DNA of 64,000 nucleotides from Tepidimonas sediminis. Lineage in GTDB: Bacteria; Pseudomonadota; Gammaproteobacteria; Burkholderiales; Burkholderiaceae_C. The position numbers and the translations under genes are program-made. Positions within the stretch are counted from its first letter, which is position 1. Each line of letters opens with the position of its first letter. The notes under the pieces are model-generated. The model was not told the DNA's origin. It saw nothing but the letters and a program-made list of their open reading frames with translations, and made no database searches. Of this stretch, positions 50,946-59,026 are shown in pieces. The stretch is taken from positions 24,900-88,899 of the forward strand of contig NZ_VJND01000011.1 in NCBI RefSeq assembly GCF_007556605.1, read 5' to 3'.

Positions 50946-51488
50946 ATGAAGATCGAGCGCATCCACCACGTCGCCTACCGCTGCCGCGATGCCAAGGAGA
51001 CGGTGGAGTGGTACGTCAAGCACCTGAACATGAAGTTTGTGCTGGCCATCGCCGAGGATCAGGTGCCCTCCACCAAGGCCCCCGACCCGTACATGCACGT
51101 CTTCCTCGACGCCGGGCAGGGCAACGTGCTGGCGTTCTTCGAGCTGCCGAAGTCGCCGCCGATGGGCAAGGATCCCAACACGCCGGACTGGGTGCAGCAC
51201 ATCGCCTTCAAGGTTGACAGCGTGCGCACGCTGGAAGAGACCAAGGCGCGGCTGGAGGCCGCCGGCATCCCGGTGGTCGGCATCACCGACCACACGATCT
51301 TCAAGAGCATCTACTTCTTCGACCCCAACGGCCACCGCATCGAGCTCGCCGCCGACGTCGGCACGCCCGAGATGTACGAGAAGCTCGACGCCGTCAAGTG
51401 GGACATGCTGGAGGAGTGGGCGCGCACCCGCCGCGCGCCCAAGCACGCCGCCTGGATGCACGAGAAGGAGTTCGGCGCCGCTGAATGA
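50946..51488 (+). CDS. VOC superfamily protein (possible ring-cleaving dioxygenase or isomerase)
   Basis: Vicinal-oxygen-chelate protein of 180 aa with the three usual metal ligands: His in RIHHVAYR near residue 8, His in WVQHIAFKVD near 83, and Glu in GHRIELAADV near 136. Two beta-alpha-beta-beta-beta modules (about 4-70 and 80-138) are followed by a helical tail (about 140-180, LDAVKWDMLEEWART). It could be a small type I extradiol dioxygenase or a glyoxalase/epimerase-like enzyme. It lies 44 bp after the MBL gene and 93 bp before the monooxygenase, with a strong ribosome site (AGAGGAGA). Confidence 0.8.
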   Translation: MKIERIHHVAYRCRDAKETVEWYVKHLNMKFVLAIAEDQVPSTKAPDPYMHVFLDAGQGNVLAFFELPKSPPMGKDPNTPDWVQHIAFKVDSVRTLEETKARLEAAGIPVVGITDHTIFKSIYFFDPNGHRIELAADVGTPEMYEKLDAVKWDMLEEWARTRRAPKHAAWMHEKEFGAAE

Positions 51489-51523
51489 GGGCCGGGCCGG
51501 CCCGATGGCAGAGCCGGGGCGCC

Positions 51524-51559
51524 CGGCCCGCGGGCCGCGGCACCCGGCCCGCGCGGGCC
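51524..51559 (+). repeat. Tandem GC palindromes between VOC and monooxygenase genes
   Basis: CGGCCCGCGGGCCG (51524-51537) and GGCCCGCGCGGGCC (51546-51559) are both perfect 14-bp palindromes. They occupy the 93-bp gap between two genes of the same operon and could form stable RNA hairpins that tune downstream expression. Confidence 0.45.
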
Positions 51560-51581
51560 TTCGCGCCGGAGGACGCAAGCG

Positions 51582-53189
51582 ATGTTGCACACCTACACGT
51601 ACCCGCAATACCCCTACCGCATCAGCCCTGAGCAGGCCGAGGGGCGGCGCGTGCGCCACCCGGTGGTGGTCGTCGGCGCCGGCCCCGTCGGCATGACGCA
51701 GGCCCTCGACCTGGCCTTCCGCGGCGTGCCCACCGTGATCCTGGACGACAACAACACCGTCAGCGTCGGCTCGCGCGCGGTGTGTTACGCCAAGCGCCCG
51801 CTGGAGATCTGGGACCGCTTGGGCGTGGGCGAGGATCTGGTCGCGCAGGGGGTGCAGTGGAAGGTCGGCAAGGTGTTCTTTCGCGACGAGCTGGTCTACC
51901 AGTTCGACCTGCTGCCGGAGGATCACCACAAGATGCCGGCGATGATCAACCTGCAGCAGTACTACCTGGAGGAGCGGCTGGTGCGCGCCTGTGACGAGTC
52001 GCCCCTGGTGGATCTGCGCTGGAAGCACAAGGTGCTGGCGGTGGAGCCGCAGCCCGACCACGTGGTGCTGACGGTGGAGACGCCCGACGGCATCTTCAAG
52101 ATGGAGGCCGCGTGGCTGATCGCCTGCGACGGCGCGCACAGCGACATCCGGCGCATGATCGGGGCGGAGTTCACCGGCCAGTTCTTCCAGGACCGCTTCC
52201 TGATCGCCGACGTGGCGATGAAGGCGGACTTCCCGACCGAGCGCTGGTTCTGGTTCGACCCGCCGTTCCACCGCGGCCAGAGCGTGCTGCTGCACAAACA
52301 GTGCGACAACGTCTGGCGCATCGACTTCCAGCTCGGCTGGGATGCCGACCCCAACGAGGAGAAAAAGCCCGAGCGCGTCATCCCGCGCATCCAGGCGATG
52401 CTGGGGCCGGAGGTGCCATTCGAGCTGGAGTGGGTGTCGGTGTACCAGTTCGCGTGCCGGCGCATCGACCGCTTCCGCCACGGGCGGGTGATCTTCGCCG
52501 GGGACGCGGCGCACCAGGTCTCGCCGTTTGGCGCCCGCGGCGCCAACAGCGGGGTGCAGGACGCCGACAACCTGGGCTGGAAGCTGGCGGCGGTGCTGGC
52601 CGGCCACGCGGGCGAGGCGCTGCTGGACAGCTACCACTGGGAGCGCGCGCTGGCCGCGGACGACAACATCCTCAACTCCACGCGCTCCACCGACTTCATC
52701 ACGCCCAAGAGCCGCACCTCGCTGCGGCTGCGCAACGCGGTGCTGGAGCTGGCGCGCACCGAGCCGTTCGCGCGCCCGCTGGTCAACAGCGGCCGGCTGT
52801 CCACCCCGACGCCGTACGTCGGCTCGCCGCTGAACACGCCGGATGCGGACACCTTTGCCGGGCGCATGGCGCCGGGCATGTTCTGCGCGGATGCGCCGGT
52901 GGAGGTCGACGGCCGCCCGGGCTGGCTGCTGGAGCGGCTCGGCCGCGGCTTTGCGCTGCTGAGCTTCGGCGCCGGCGCGCAGCCGGTGCGCGTCGGCGGC
53001 GTGCAGGCGCAGGTGCTGGAGGTCGGGCGCGACCTGCACGATCGCCTGGGCGTGCTGACCGAACGCTACGATGGTCAGCCCGGCACCGTGTACCTGATCC
53101 GTCCGGACCAGTACGTGGCGGCGCGCTGGCGCCGCTTCGACGCGCAGGCCGTGCAGGCGGCGCTGGCACGCGCGCTGGCCCTGCACTGA
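51582..53189 (+). CDS. FAD-dependent aromatic hydroxylase (class A flavin monooxygenase)
   Basis: Class A flavoprotein monooxygenase of 535 aa, related to PheA/MhpA-type hydroxylases. It shows the FAD motif VVVGAGPVGMTQALDLA near residue 28, the NAD(P)H/FAD DG motif in ACDGAHSDIRRMIGAEF near 183, and the second FAD motif FAGDAAHQVSPFGARGANSG near 305. A thioredoxin-like C-terminal domain (about 440-535) is present. It most likely hydroxylates a phenolic acid using NAD(P)H and O2, for example to a gentisate- or homogentisate-like diol. The substrate is not evident. Confidence 0.88.
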   Translation: MLHTYTYPQYPYRISPEQAEGRRVRHPVVVVGAGPVGMTQALDLAFRGVPTVILDDNNTVSVGSRAVCYAKRPLEIWDRLGVGEDLVAQGVQWKVGKVFFRDELVYQFDLLPEDHHKMPAMINLQQYYLEERLVRACDESPLVDLRWKHKVLAVEPQPDHVVLTVETPDGIFKMEAAWLIACDGAHSDIRRMIGAEFTGQFFQDRFLIADVAMKADFPTERWFWFDPPFHRGQSVLLHKQCDNVWRIDFQLGWDADPNEEKKPERVIPRIQAMLGPEVPFELEWVSVYQFACRRIDRFRHGRVIFAGDAAHQVSPFGARGANSGVQDADNLGWKLAAVLAGHAGEALLDSYHWERALAADDNILNSTRSTDFITPKSRTSLRLRNAVLELARTEPFARPLVNSGRLSTPTPYVGSPLNTPDADTFAGRMAPGMFCADAPVEVDGRPGWLLERLGRGFALLSFGAGAQPVRVGGVQAQVLEVGRDLHDRLGVLTERYDGQPGTVYLIRPDQYVAARWRRFDAQAVQAALARALALH

Positions 53190-53210
53190 ACCGACCGGAG
53201 GCACGCCAAC

Positions 53211-53417
53211 ATGCCGCTGATCCGCACCCCCAACATCCCCGACCACGACGGCTTCTACGAGGAGCTCATCGATGCCCAGCGCGACCTCTCCGACGAGCAG
53301 GCGGAGATGTTCGTCGCCAAGCTGGCGCTGATCCTGGCCAACCATGTCGGCGACCGCGCCACCTTGAGCGAGGCGATCCGCCTGGCGCGCGACAACACGC
53401 TGGCGGTGCGCCCTTGA
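53211..53417 (+). CDS. Small DUF2783-like protein
   Basis: A 68-aa acidic protein (MPLIRTPNIPDHDGFYEELI at the start, then DLSDEQAEMFVAKLALILANHVGD). It is predicted to be mostly helical and resembles the DUF2783 family, which accompanies flavin hydroxylase genes. A GGAG ribosome site lies 11 bp upstream, and it starts 21 bp after the hydroxylase stop. A partner or accessory subunit of the hydroxylase is a reasonable guess; no function is established. Confidence 0.75.
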   Translation: MPLIRTPNIPDHDGFYEELIDAQRDLSDEQAEMFVAKLALILANHVGDRATLSEAIRLARDNTLAVRP

Positions 53418-53441
53418 ACGATCGGTCCAGGCCCGCTCCCC

Positions 53442-54764
53442 ATGATGGCGACGCTCAACGAAACCCATGACCCGGCGCTGCGCAGCTGGGTCGAGTCGGC
53501 CCATCGGGCCGGCACCGACTTTCCGATCCAGAACCTGCCGTTCGGCGTGTTTCGCCGCGCCGGCTCGCAGGAGCCGTGGCGCGGGGGCGTGGCCATCGGC
53601 GACCAGATCGTCGACCTGGCGGCGCTGCACCGCGCGCACCCGTTCGACGGCGCGGCGGCCGAGGCGCTGGCGGCGGCCGCCGGGCCGACGCTCAACGCGC
53701 TGATGGCGCTGGGGCCGGCGCACTGGGGCGCGCTGCGGCTGGCGCTGTCGCGCGCGCTCAGGCAGGGCAGCGCGCTCGAGGCCGCCGTGGCGGCGTGTCT
53801 GGTGCCGCAGGCCACGGCGGAGCTGACGCTTCCGGCGCGCATCGGCGACTACACCGATTTCTACACCTCGATCCACCACGCCACCAACATCGGCCGCCTG
53901 TTCCGGCCCGACAACCCGCTGCTGCCGAACTACAAGTGGGTGCCGATCGGCTACCACGGCCGCAGCTCCAGCGTGGCCGTCTCGCCGCAGGCGTTTCGCC
54001 GCCCGTGCGGGCAGATCAAGGCGCCGGAGGCGGCCGCGCCGGTGCTGGCGCCGAGCCGCCGGCTCGACATCGAGCTGGAGCTGGGCCTGTTCGTCGGCCC
54101 CGGCAACGCGCTGGGCGAGCCGATCCCGATCGCGCAGGCCGAGGCGCACCTGTTCGGCGTCGTGTTGCTCAACGACTGGTCGGCGCGCGACATCCAGGCG
54201 TGGGAGTATCAGCCGCTCGGGCCGTTCCTGGCCAAGAATTTCGCCACCACGATCTCGCCCTGGGTGGTGACGTGGGAGGCGCTGGCGCCGTTTCGCGCGC
54301 CGCTGGAGCGGCCGGCCGGCGATCCGTCCCCCTTGTCCTACCTCGACAGCGAAGCCAACCGCCGCGCCGGGGCGCTGGCCATCGAGCTGGAGGTGGCGCT
54401 GCGCAGCGCGCACATGCGCGCGCAGGGGCTGCCGGCACATCCGATCGCGCGCACCAATTACCGCTACGCGTACTGGACGCCCGCGCAGCTGGTGGCGCAC
54501 CACACCGTCAACGGCTGCAGCCTGCAGCCCGGCGACCTGCTCGGCACCGGCACGCTGTCCGGGCCGGCTCGGGAGCAGGCCGCCGCGCTGATCGAGCTGA
54601 CCGAGGGCGGCAAGCGGCCGCTGGAGCTGCCTTCCGGCGAGCGGCGCACGTTCCTGGAGGATGGCGACGAGGTGACGCTGACCGGCTGGTGCGAGGCGCC
54701 GGGGGCGGTGCGCATCGGCTTTGGCACCTGCACGGGACTCGTGCTGCCGGCGCCGACGGTCTGA
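53442..54764 (+). CDS. fahA: Fumarylacetoacetase
   Basis: Full-length fumarylacetoacetate hydrolase of 440 aa. It has the N-terminal SH3-like domain (about 1-120), the signature GDYTDFYTSIHHATNIG near residue 134, RRLDIELELGLFVG near 206 (metal-binding Glu residues), NDWSARDIQAWEYQPLGPFL near 241 and TNYRYAYWTPAQLVAHHTVN near 337. It hydrolyses fumarylacetoacetate to fumarate and acetoacetate, the end of the homogentisate pathway. No hmgA or maleylacetoacetate isomerase gene is in the window. It is the last gene of the IclR-linked operon. Confidence 0.93.
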   Translation: MMATLNETHDPALRSWVESAHRAGTDFPIQNLPFGVFRRAGSQEPWRGGVAIGDQIVDLAALHRAHPFDGAAAEALAAAAGPTLNALMALGPAHWGALRLALSRALRQGSALEAAVAACLVPQATAELTLPARIGDYTDFYTSIHHATNIGRLFRPDNPLLPNYKWVPIGYHGRSSSVAVSPQAFRRPCGQIKAPEAAAPVLAPSRRLDIELELGLFVGPGNALGEPIPIAQAEAHLFGVVLLNDWSARDIQAWEYQPLGPFLAKNFATTISPWVVTWEALAPFRAPLERPAGDPSPLSYLDSEANRRAGALAIELEVALRSAHMRAQGLPAHPIARTNYRYAYWTPAQLVAHHTVNGCSLQPGDLLGTGTLSGPAREQAAALIELTEGGKRPLELPSGERRTFLEDGDEVTLTGWCEAPGAVRIGFGTCTGLVLPAPTV

Positions 54765-54885
54765 GCCAGGCTCCGGTCATGCCGTTCAGGCATAGCAGCT
54801 TGAGCGGCGGCCCGGTTCGGTTCGGATGGTGCGGCGCCTACAGTGTCCCCGCGGGGGCGCGGCAGGATGTCGCGCACCGCTGTTA

Positions 54886-54939
54886 GGGGTAATCCCCAAT
54901 GGGGGGTGCGTTCCGGCACCCCTCGGTTGCCCCGATAAT
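54886..54939 (+). promoter_or_regulatory. TRAP operon promoter with a GGGG-TAAT-CCCC element
   Basis: GGGGTAATCCCC (54886-54897) forms a 4-bp dyad and is followed by a GGGGGG run. Downstream, TTCCGG (54911-54916), 17 bp, and GATAAT (54934-54939; 5/6) make a -35/-10 pair with a weak -35. The dyad would be centred near -54, a normal activator position. Such G/C dyads are reminiscent of sites for LuxR/NarL-type regulators. The rest of the 256-bp gap (54765-55020) shows no gene. Confidence 0.5.
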
Positions 54940-55020
54940 CATCAGTGTGCTCATTGTTTGAGCCGGTTCGGGCTTGCCACGCCGGGTCCGGCTTTTCTCA
55001 CACCCGAAGGAGACGTCGAC

Positions 55021-56070
55021 ATGGACAAGCGTACGACCTTGAAGGCCCTGGCGGCGGCTGCGGCCGCCACGCTGCTGGGCAGCCCGGCCTGGGCGCAGCA
55101 GGTCACGCTGCGCGTGCACCATTTCCTGCCGGCGCAGGCCACGATCCCGCGCCTGGCCATCGAGCCGTGGGCGCGCAAGGTCGAGGCCGAGTCCGGTGGC
55201 CGCATCAAGGTGCAGATCTTCCCGGCGATGCAGCTGGGCGGCTCGCCGGCGCAGCTGTTCGACCAGGCCCGTGACGGCGTGGCCGACGTGACCTGGACCG
55301 TGCTCGGCTACACGCCGGGACGCTTCCAGCGCATGGAGGTGTTCGAGATTCCGTTCATCGCGCCGTCGCACGACCGCTCGGCCGAGGTGATGTCCAAGGC
55401 GGCGTGGGACTTCGCGCAGAAGTTCGCCGCCGAGGAATTCAAGGACGTCAAGCTGCTGGCGGTGCACACCCACGGGCCCGGGCTGATCCACACCAAGCAG
55501 CCGGTGACGGGGCTGGAGAGCCTGCGCGGCATGAAGATCCGCGGTGGCACGCGCATCGTCAACAACATGCTGGTCAAGCTCGGCGCCACGCCGGTGGGCA
55601 TGCCGGTGCCGCAGGTGACCGAGGCGCTGTCCAAGGGCGTGCTGGACGGCACCACCATCCCGTGGGAGGTCGGCCCGTCGCTGCGCATCCACGAGATCAT
55701 CAAGAACCACACCACCTTCGCCGGTGAGCGCGCGCTCTACACGATGGGGTTCGCGTTCTCGATGAACAAGGCCAAGTACGAGTCGCTGCCGCCGGACCTC
55801 AAGAGGGTCATCGACAACAACAGCGGCGCGGCGCTGTCGGCGGCGTTCGGCAAGGCGATGGACGAGGGCGACAAGACGGGTCGCGACATCGCCGTGAAGG
55901 CGGGCAACCGCATCAACCACCTGGAGCTGGCCGAAACCCAGCGCTGGCTGCGCACCGCCAGCAGCGTGGAGGACGACTGGATCAAGGAGATGCGCGGCAA
56001 GGGCATCGACGGCGAGGCGCTGCTGAAGGAGGCGCGCGCGCTGATCAGGCAGCACGACGTGCGCCAGTGA
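55021..56070 (+). CDS. TRAP transporter solute-binding protein (DctP family)
   Basis: Periplasmic binding protein of 349 aa with a Sec signal peptide (residues 1-23, cleaved near AWAQQ). It has VHHFLPAQATIPRLAIEPWA near 30, the ligand-contacting GMKIRGGTRIVNNMLVKLGA near 177, and PVPQVTEALSKGVLDG near 199. The conserved Arg of DctP proteins is in KIRGG. It delivers an organic acid to the DctQM membrane complex. Next to aromatic-acid genes, an aromatic carboxylate is likely. Confidence 0.92.
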   Translation: MDKRTTLKALAAAAAATLLGSPAWAQQVTLRVHHFLPAQATIPRLAIEPWARKVEAESGGRIKVQIFPAMQLGGSPAQLFDQARDGVADVTWTVLGYTPGRFQRMEVFEIPFIAPSHDRSAEVMSKAAWDFAQKFAAEEFKDVKLLAVHTHGPGLIHTKQPVTGLESLRGMKIRGGTRIVNNMLVKLGATPVGMPVPQVTEALSKGVLDGTTIPWEVGPSLRIHEIIKNHTTFAGERALYTMGFAFSMNKAKYESLPPDLKRVIDNNSGAALSAAFGKAMDEGDKTGRDIAVKAGNRINHLELAETQRWLRTASSVEDDWIKEMRGKGIDGEALLKEARALIRQHDVRQ

Positions 56071-56186
56071 GCTGAGCGCGCGCGCGGGCGCGCAGCCGGA
56101 CCGGATCCGTCGCTGCGCGCCCGTTTTTGCGCCGGGACGTCGCGCGGGTGGCAACGGGATCAACGAGACGGAAGGCTTCAGAGGGC

Positions 56187-56708
56187 ATGACGACATGGGT
56201 GTTCCGGCTGTCGCAGGCGGCAGCCATGGTGGGAGGGCTGGTGCTGGTGGCCCTGACGCTGATGAGCGTGGCCAGCATCGCCGGCCGGGCCTTGATCGGC
56301 TTCGGGCTCGGGCCCGTGCCGGGCGACTTCGAACTGGTGGAGGTGGGCATCGGCGTGGCCGTGTTCCTCTTCCTGCCGTGGACGCACCTGCGCGGCGGCC
56401 ACGCCACCGTGGACCTGCTGTACCAGCACCTGCCGGCGGCGCTGCGCCGCGTCATCCGCGTCGTCTGCGACGTGCTGATGCTGGCCCTGTGGCTGGTGCT
56501 GACGTGGAAGCTGTGGGACGGCATGCTGGAGAAGCGCGCGTACCTGGAGACCTCCTTCATCCTGCAGATGCCCGTCTGGTGGGGCTACGCGGCGGGTCTG
56601 GCCGGGGCGGTGATCGGCTGCCTGGCCTATCTGACGCAGGCGCTGATCGACCTCGGGCTGGCCGAGTACCCGGCCGGCTGGCCGCGGCCGGAGGCGGGGG
56701 GGCACTGA
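56187..56708 (+). CDS. TRAP transporter small permease (DctQ family)
   Basis: Small membrane subunit of 173 aa with four transmembrane segments (about residues 13-35, 48-68, 90-110 and 132-155), as in DctQ. The loop GDFELVEVGIGVAVFLFLPW near 46-65 is typical. The ATG at 56187 is used since GAGGG lies 3-7 bp upstream and it gives the normal DctQ start; an upstream in-frame start adds 20 basic residues. It is 1 bp from dctM. Confidence 0.88.
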   Translation: MTTWVFRLSQAAAMVGGLVLVALTLMSVASIAGRALIGFGLGPVPGDFELVEVGIGVAVFLFLPWTHLRGGHATVDLLYQHLPAALRRVIRVVCDVLMLALWLVLTWKLWDGMLEKRAYLETSFILQMPVWWGYAAGLAGAVIGCLAYLTQALIDLGLAEYPAGWPRPEAGGH

Positions 56709-56709
56709 G

Positions 56710-58032
56710 ATGAGCAACATCGAACTGGCCGCCTGGTCGTTCCCGGTCCTGCTGGGGCTGATCTTCGTCCGCGTGCCGATCGGGCTGGCGATGGCCCTGT
56801 GCGGACTGGGTGGCGCCTACCTGATCTACGGCACGCCGCTGCCGCTGCTCAACCAGCTCAAGCACGCCACCTACACGACCTTCGCCAACTACAACCTGTC
56901 GGTGGTGCCGCTGTTCCTGCTGATGGGGCAGTTTGCCGCGCTGGGTGGGCTGTCGCGCTCGCTGTTCAAGGCCGCCGAGACCTGGATCGGCCACTGGCGC
57001 GGCGGGGTGGCGATGGCGGCGGTGGGCGCCTGCGCGGGCTTTGGTGCCATCTGCGGCTCCTCGCTGGCCACCGCCGCCACGATGGGGCAGGTGGCGCTGC
57101 CGGAATTGCGCCGCGCCGGCTACGCCGGCGGCCTGGCCACCGCCTGCCTGGCGGCCGGAGGCACGCTGGGCATCCTGATTCCCCCGTCGGTGGTGCTGGT
57201 GATCTACGCCATCCTGACCGAGCAGAACATCGCCAAGCTGTTCCTGGCCGCCTTCATTCCCGGGATCCTGGCGGCGGTCGGCTACGTGATCGTGATCTCG
57301 ATCGTCGTGCGCCTCAGGCCCGAGAGCGCCGGGCGCATGGAGCCGGCGCCGTGGGGGCAGCGCTGGAAGGCGCTGGCCAGCACCTGGCCGGTGATCGTGA
57401 TCTTCCTGGCGGTGGTGGGCGGCATCTACAGCGGCGTCTTCACGCCGACCGAAGGGGCCGCGGTGGGCGCATTCGGCACGGGGCTGGCGGCGTGGCTGGG
57501 CGGCGGGCTCAACCTCAAGACGCTGCGCGAGGCCGTCTTCGGCACCGCGGTGGCCACCGGCATGATTTTCATGATCGTGCTGGGGGCGGGTCTGTACAAC
57601 ACGTTCCTGGCGCTGTCGCAGCTGCCCCAGGAGCTGGCGCAGTGGGTCATCGGGCTGGGGTTGAGCCCATGGCTGGTGCTGGCCATCATCCTGGTGATCT
57701 ACCTGCTGCTGGGCTGCGTGATGGACTCGCTGTCGATGATCCTGCTGACCATCCCGATCTTCTTCCCGATGATCATGGGGCTGGATTTCGGCCTGTCGCC
57801 CGAGGAAACGGCGATCTGGTTCGGCATCCTGGTGCTGATCGTCGTCGAGGTCGGCCTGATCACGCCGCCGGTGGGCATGAACCTGTTCGTCATCAACAAC
57901 CTGGCGCGCGGCGTGCCGATCGTGCAGACCTACCGCGGGGTGCTGCCGTTCGTGCTCAGCGACCTGGCGCGCACGGCGATCCTGGCGGCGTTTCCGGCCA
58001 TCACGCTGCTGGCGCTGCGGCTGACCTCCTGA
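56710..58032 (+). CDS. TRAP transporter large permease (DctM family)
   Basis: Twelve-segment membrane protein of 440 aa that couples Na+ or H+ entry to solute uptake. It shows FVRVPIGLAMALCGLGGAYL near residue 19, GLSRSLFKAAETWIGHWRGG near 81, GSSLATAATMGQVALPELRR near 116 and GILIPPSVVLVIYAILTEQN near 155, all DctM hallmarks. It follows dctQ after 1 bp. The next gene starts 28 bp downstream with a strong ribosome site, so the transcription unit may continue. Confidence 0.92.
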   Translation: MSNIELAAWSFPVLLGLIFVRVPIGLAMALCGLGGAYLIYGTPLPLLNQLKHATYTTFANYNLSVVPLFLLMGQFAALGGLSRSLFKAAETWIGHWRGGVAMAAVGACAGFGAICGSSLATAATMGQVALPELRRAGYAGGLATACLAAGGTLGILIPPSVVLVIYAILTEQNIAKLFLAAFIPGILAAVGYVIVISIVVRLRPESAGRMEPAPWGQRWKALASTWPVIVIFLAVVGGIYSGVFTPTEGAAVGAFGTGLAAWLGGGLNLKTLREAVFGTAVATGMIFMIVLGAGLYNTFLALSQLPQELAQWVIGLGLSPWLVLAIILVIYLLLGCVMDSLSMILLTIPIFFPMIMGLDFGLSPEETAIWFGILVLIVVEVGLITPPVGMNLFVINNLARGVPIVQTYRGVLPFVLSDLARTAILAAFPAITLLALRLTS

Positions 58033-58060
58033 TGCCGGCGCAAGCGAGGAGGGGCGGACC

Positions 58061-59026
58061 ATGAAGGCAACGGCTGCGAGGTGCGGGGCGGACGACGGGG
58101 CGCCCGGCAGCGTGCAGCGCGTCGGACTGCTCGGGCTCGGCGAGGTTGGCACGATCTTCGCGCGCGCCCTGGCCCGGCACGGGCTGGCCTGGCTCGGCGG
58201 CTGGGACGTCAAGCTCGCCCCTGGCCATCCGGAACAGGCCGAGGTGCGCGCGCGGGCCCGCGAGGCCGGCGCCGAGGCGTGCGCCGACGTGGCGGCCCTG
58301 TGCGCCCATGCCGACCTGATCATCTGCGCCGTCACGGCCGCCAACGCGGTGCCGGCGGCGCGGCAGGCTGCCGCCCACCTGCGCCCCGGCACCTGGTGGC
58401 TGGACCTCAACTCCGCGTCGCCGGCGGCCAAGCAGGAGGCCGCCGCCATCATCGAGGCCGCCGGCGGCCGCTACGTCGAGGCGGCGGTGATGACCTCGGT
58501 GCCGCCGTACGGCATCCGCGTGCCGATGCTGGTGGGCGGGCCGCACGCCGGCGCGTTGCTGCCGGCGCTGCGCGCCTGGGGCATGCAGGTGGAGCTGGCC
58601 AGCGTCCGGCTCGGCGTGGCCAGCGCCACCAAGATGTGCCGCAGCATCATGATCAAGGGGCTGGAGGCGCTGGTCATCGAGAGCTACACCGCGGCGCGCC
58701 ACTACGGCGTGGAGGACGCGATGCTGGCCACGCTGCGGGAAACCTTCCCCGGCGTCGACTGGGAGGGGCAGGGCGGCTACTTCTTCCAGCGCGTGGCGCA
58801 GCACGGGCGGCGGCGTGCCGAGGAGATGCGCGAGGTGGCGCGCACGGTGCGCGAGGCGGGCCTGGCGCCGCTGCTGGCCGAGGCGATCGCGCGCAAGGAC
58901 GACGAAGTGGCCGACGCGCGCGCGGCCGGGGTCTTCAGCGCGGTGGAGCCGCGGGCGCCATGGCGGGCGTGGGCGGACGCGCTGCTGGCGGCGCGCCGAA
59001 GCGCTGACGGCACAGCTGGCGGATGA
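58061..59026 (+). CDS. NAD(P)-dependent oxidoreductase with a DUF1932-type C-terminal domain
   Basis: Protein of 321 aa built like a beta-hydroxyacid dehydrogenase. The N-terminal Rossmann motif GLLGLGEVGTIFARALA (near 22-38) is followed by LIICAVTAANAVPAARQA near 86 and LDLNSASPAAKQEAA near 113. The C-terminal helical domain has the Lys-containing SATKMCRSIMIKGLEAL near 187-203, as in DUF1932 proteins. GAGGAGG precedes the ATG. The natural substrate is unknown. Placed beside the lig genes, it might act on an oxo-acid intermediate; the classical LigC dehydrogenase is not in the window. Its 3' end overlaps the convergent LysR gene by 92 bp. Confidence 0.8.
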   Translation: MKATAARCGADDGAPGSVQRVGLLGLGEVGTIFARALARHGLAWLGGWDVKLAPGHPEQAEVRARAREAGAEACADVAALCAHADLIICAVTAANAVPAARQAAAHLRPGTWWLDLNSASPAAKQEAAAIIEAAGGRYVEAAVMTSVPPYGIRVPMLVGGPHAGALLPALRAWGMQVELASVRLGVASATKMCRSIMIKGLEALVIESYTAARHYGVEDAMLATLRETFPGVDWEGQGGYFFQRVAQHGRRRAEEMREVARTVREAGLAPLLAEAIARKDDEVADARAAGVFSAVEPRAPWRAWADALLAARRSADGTAGG

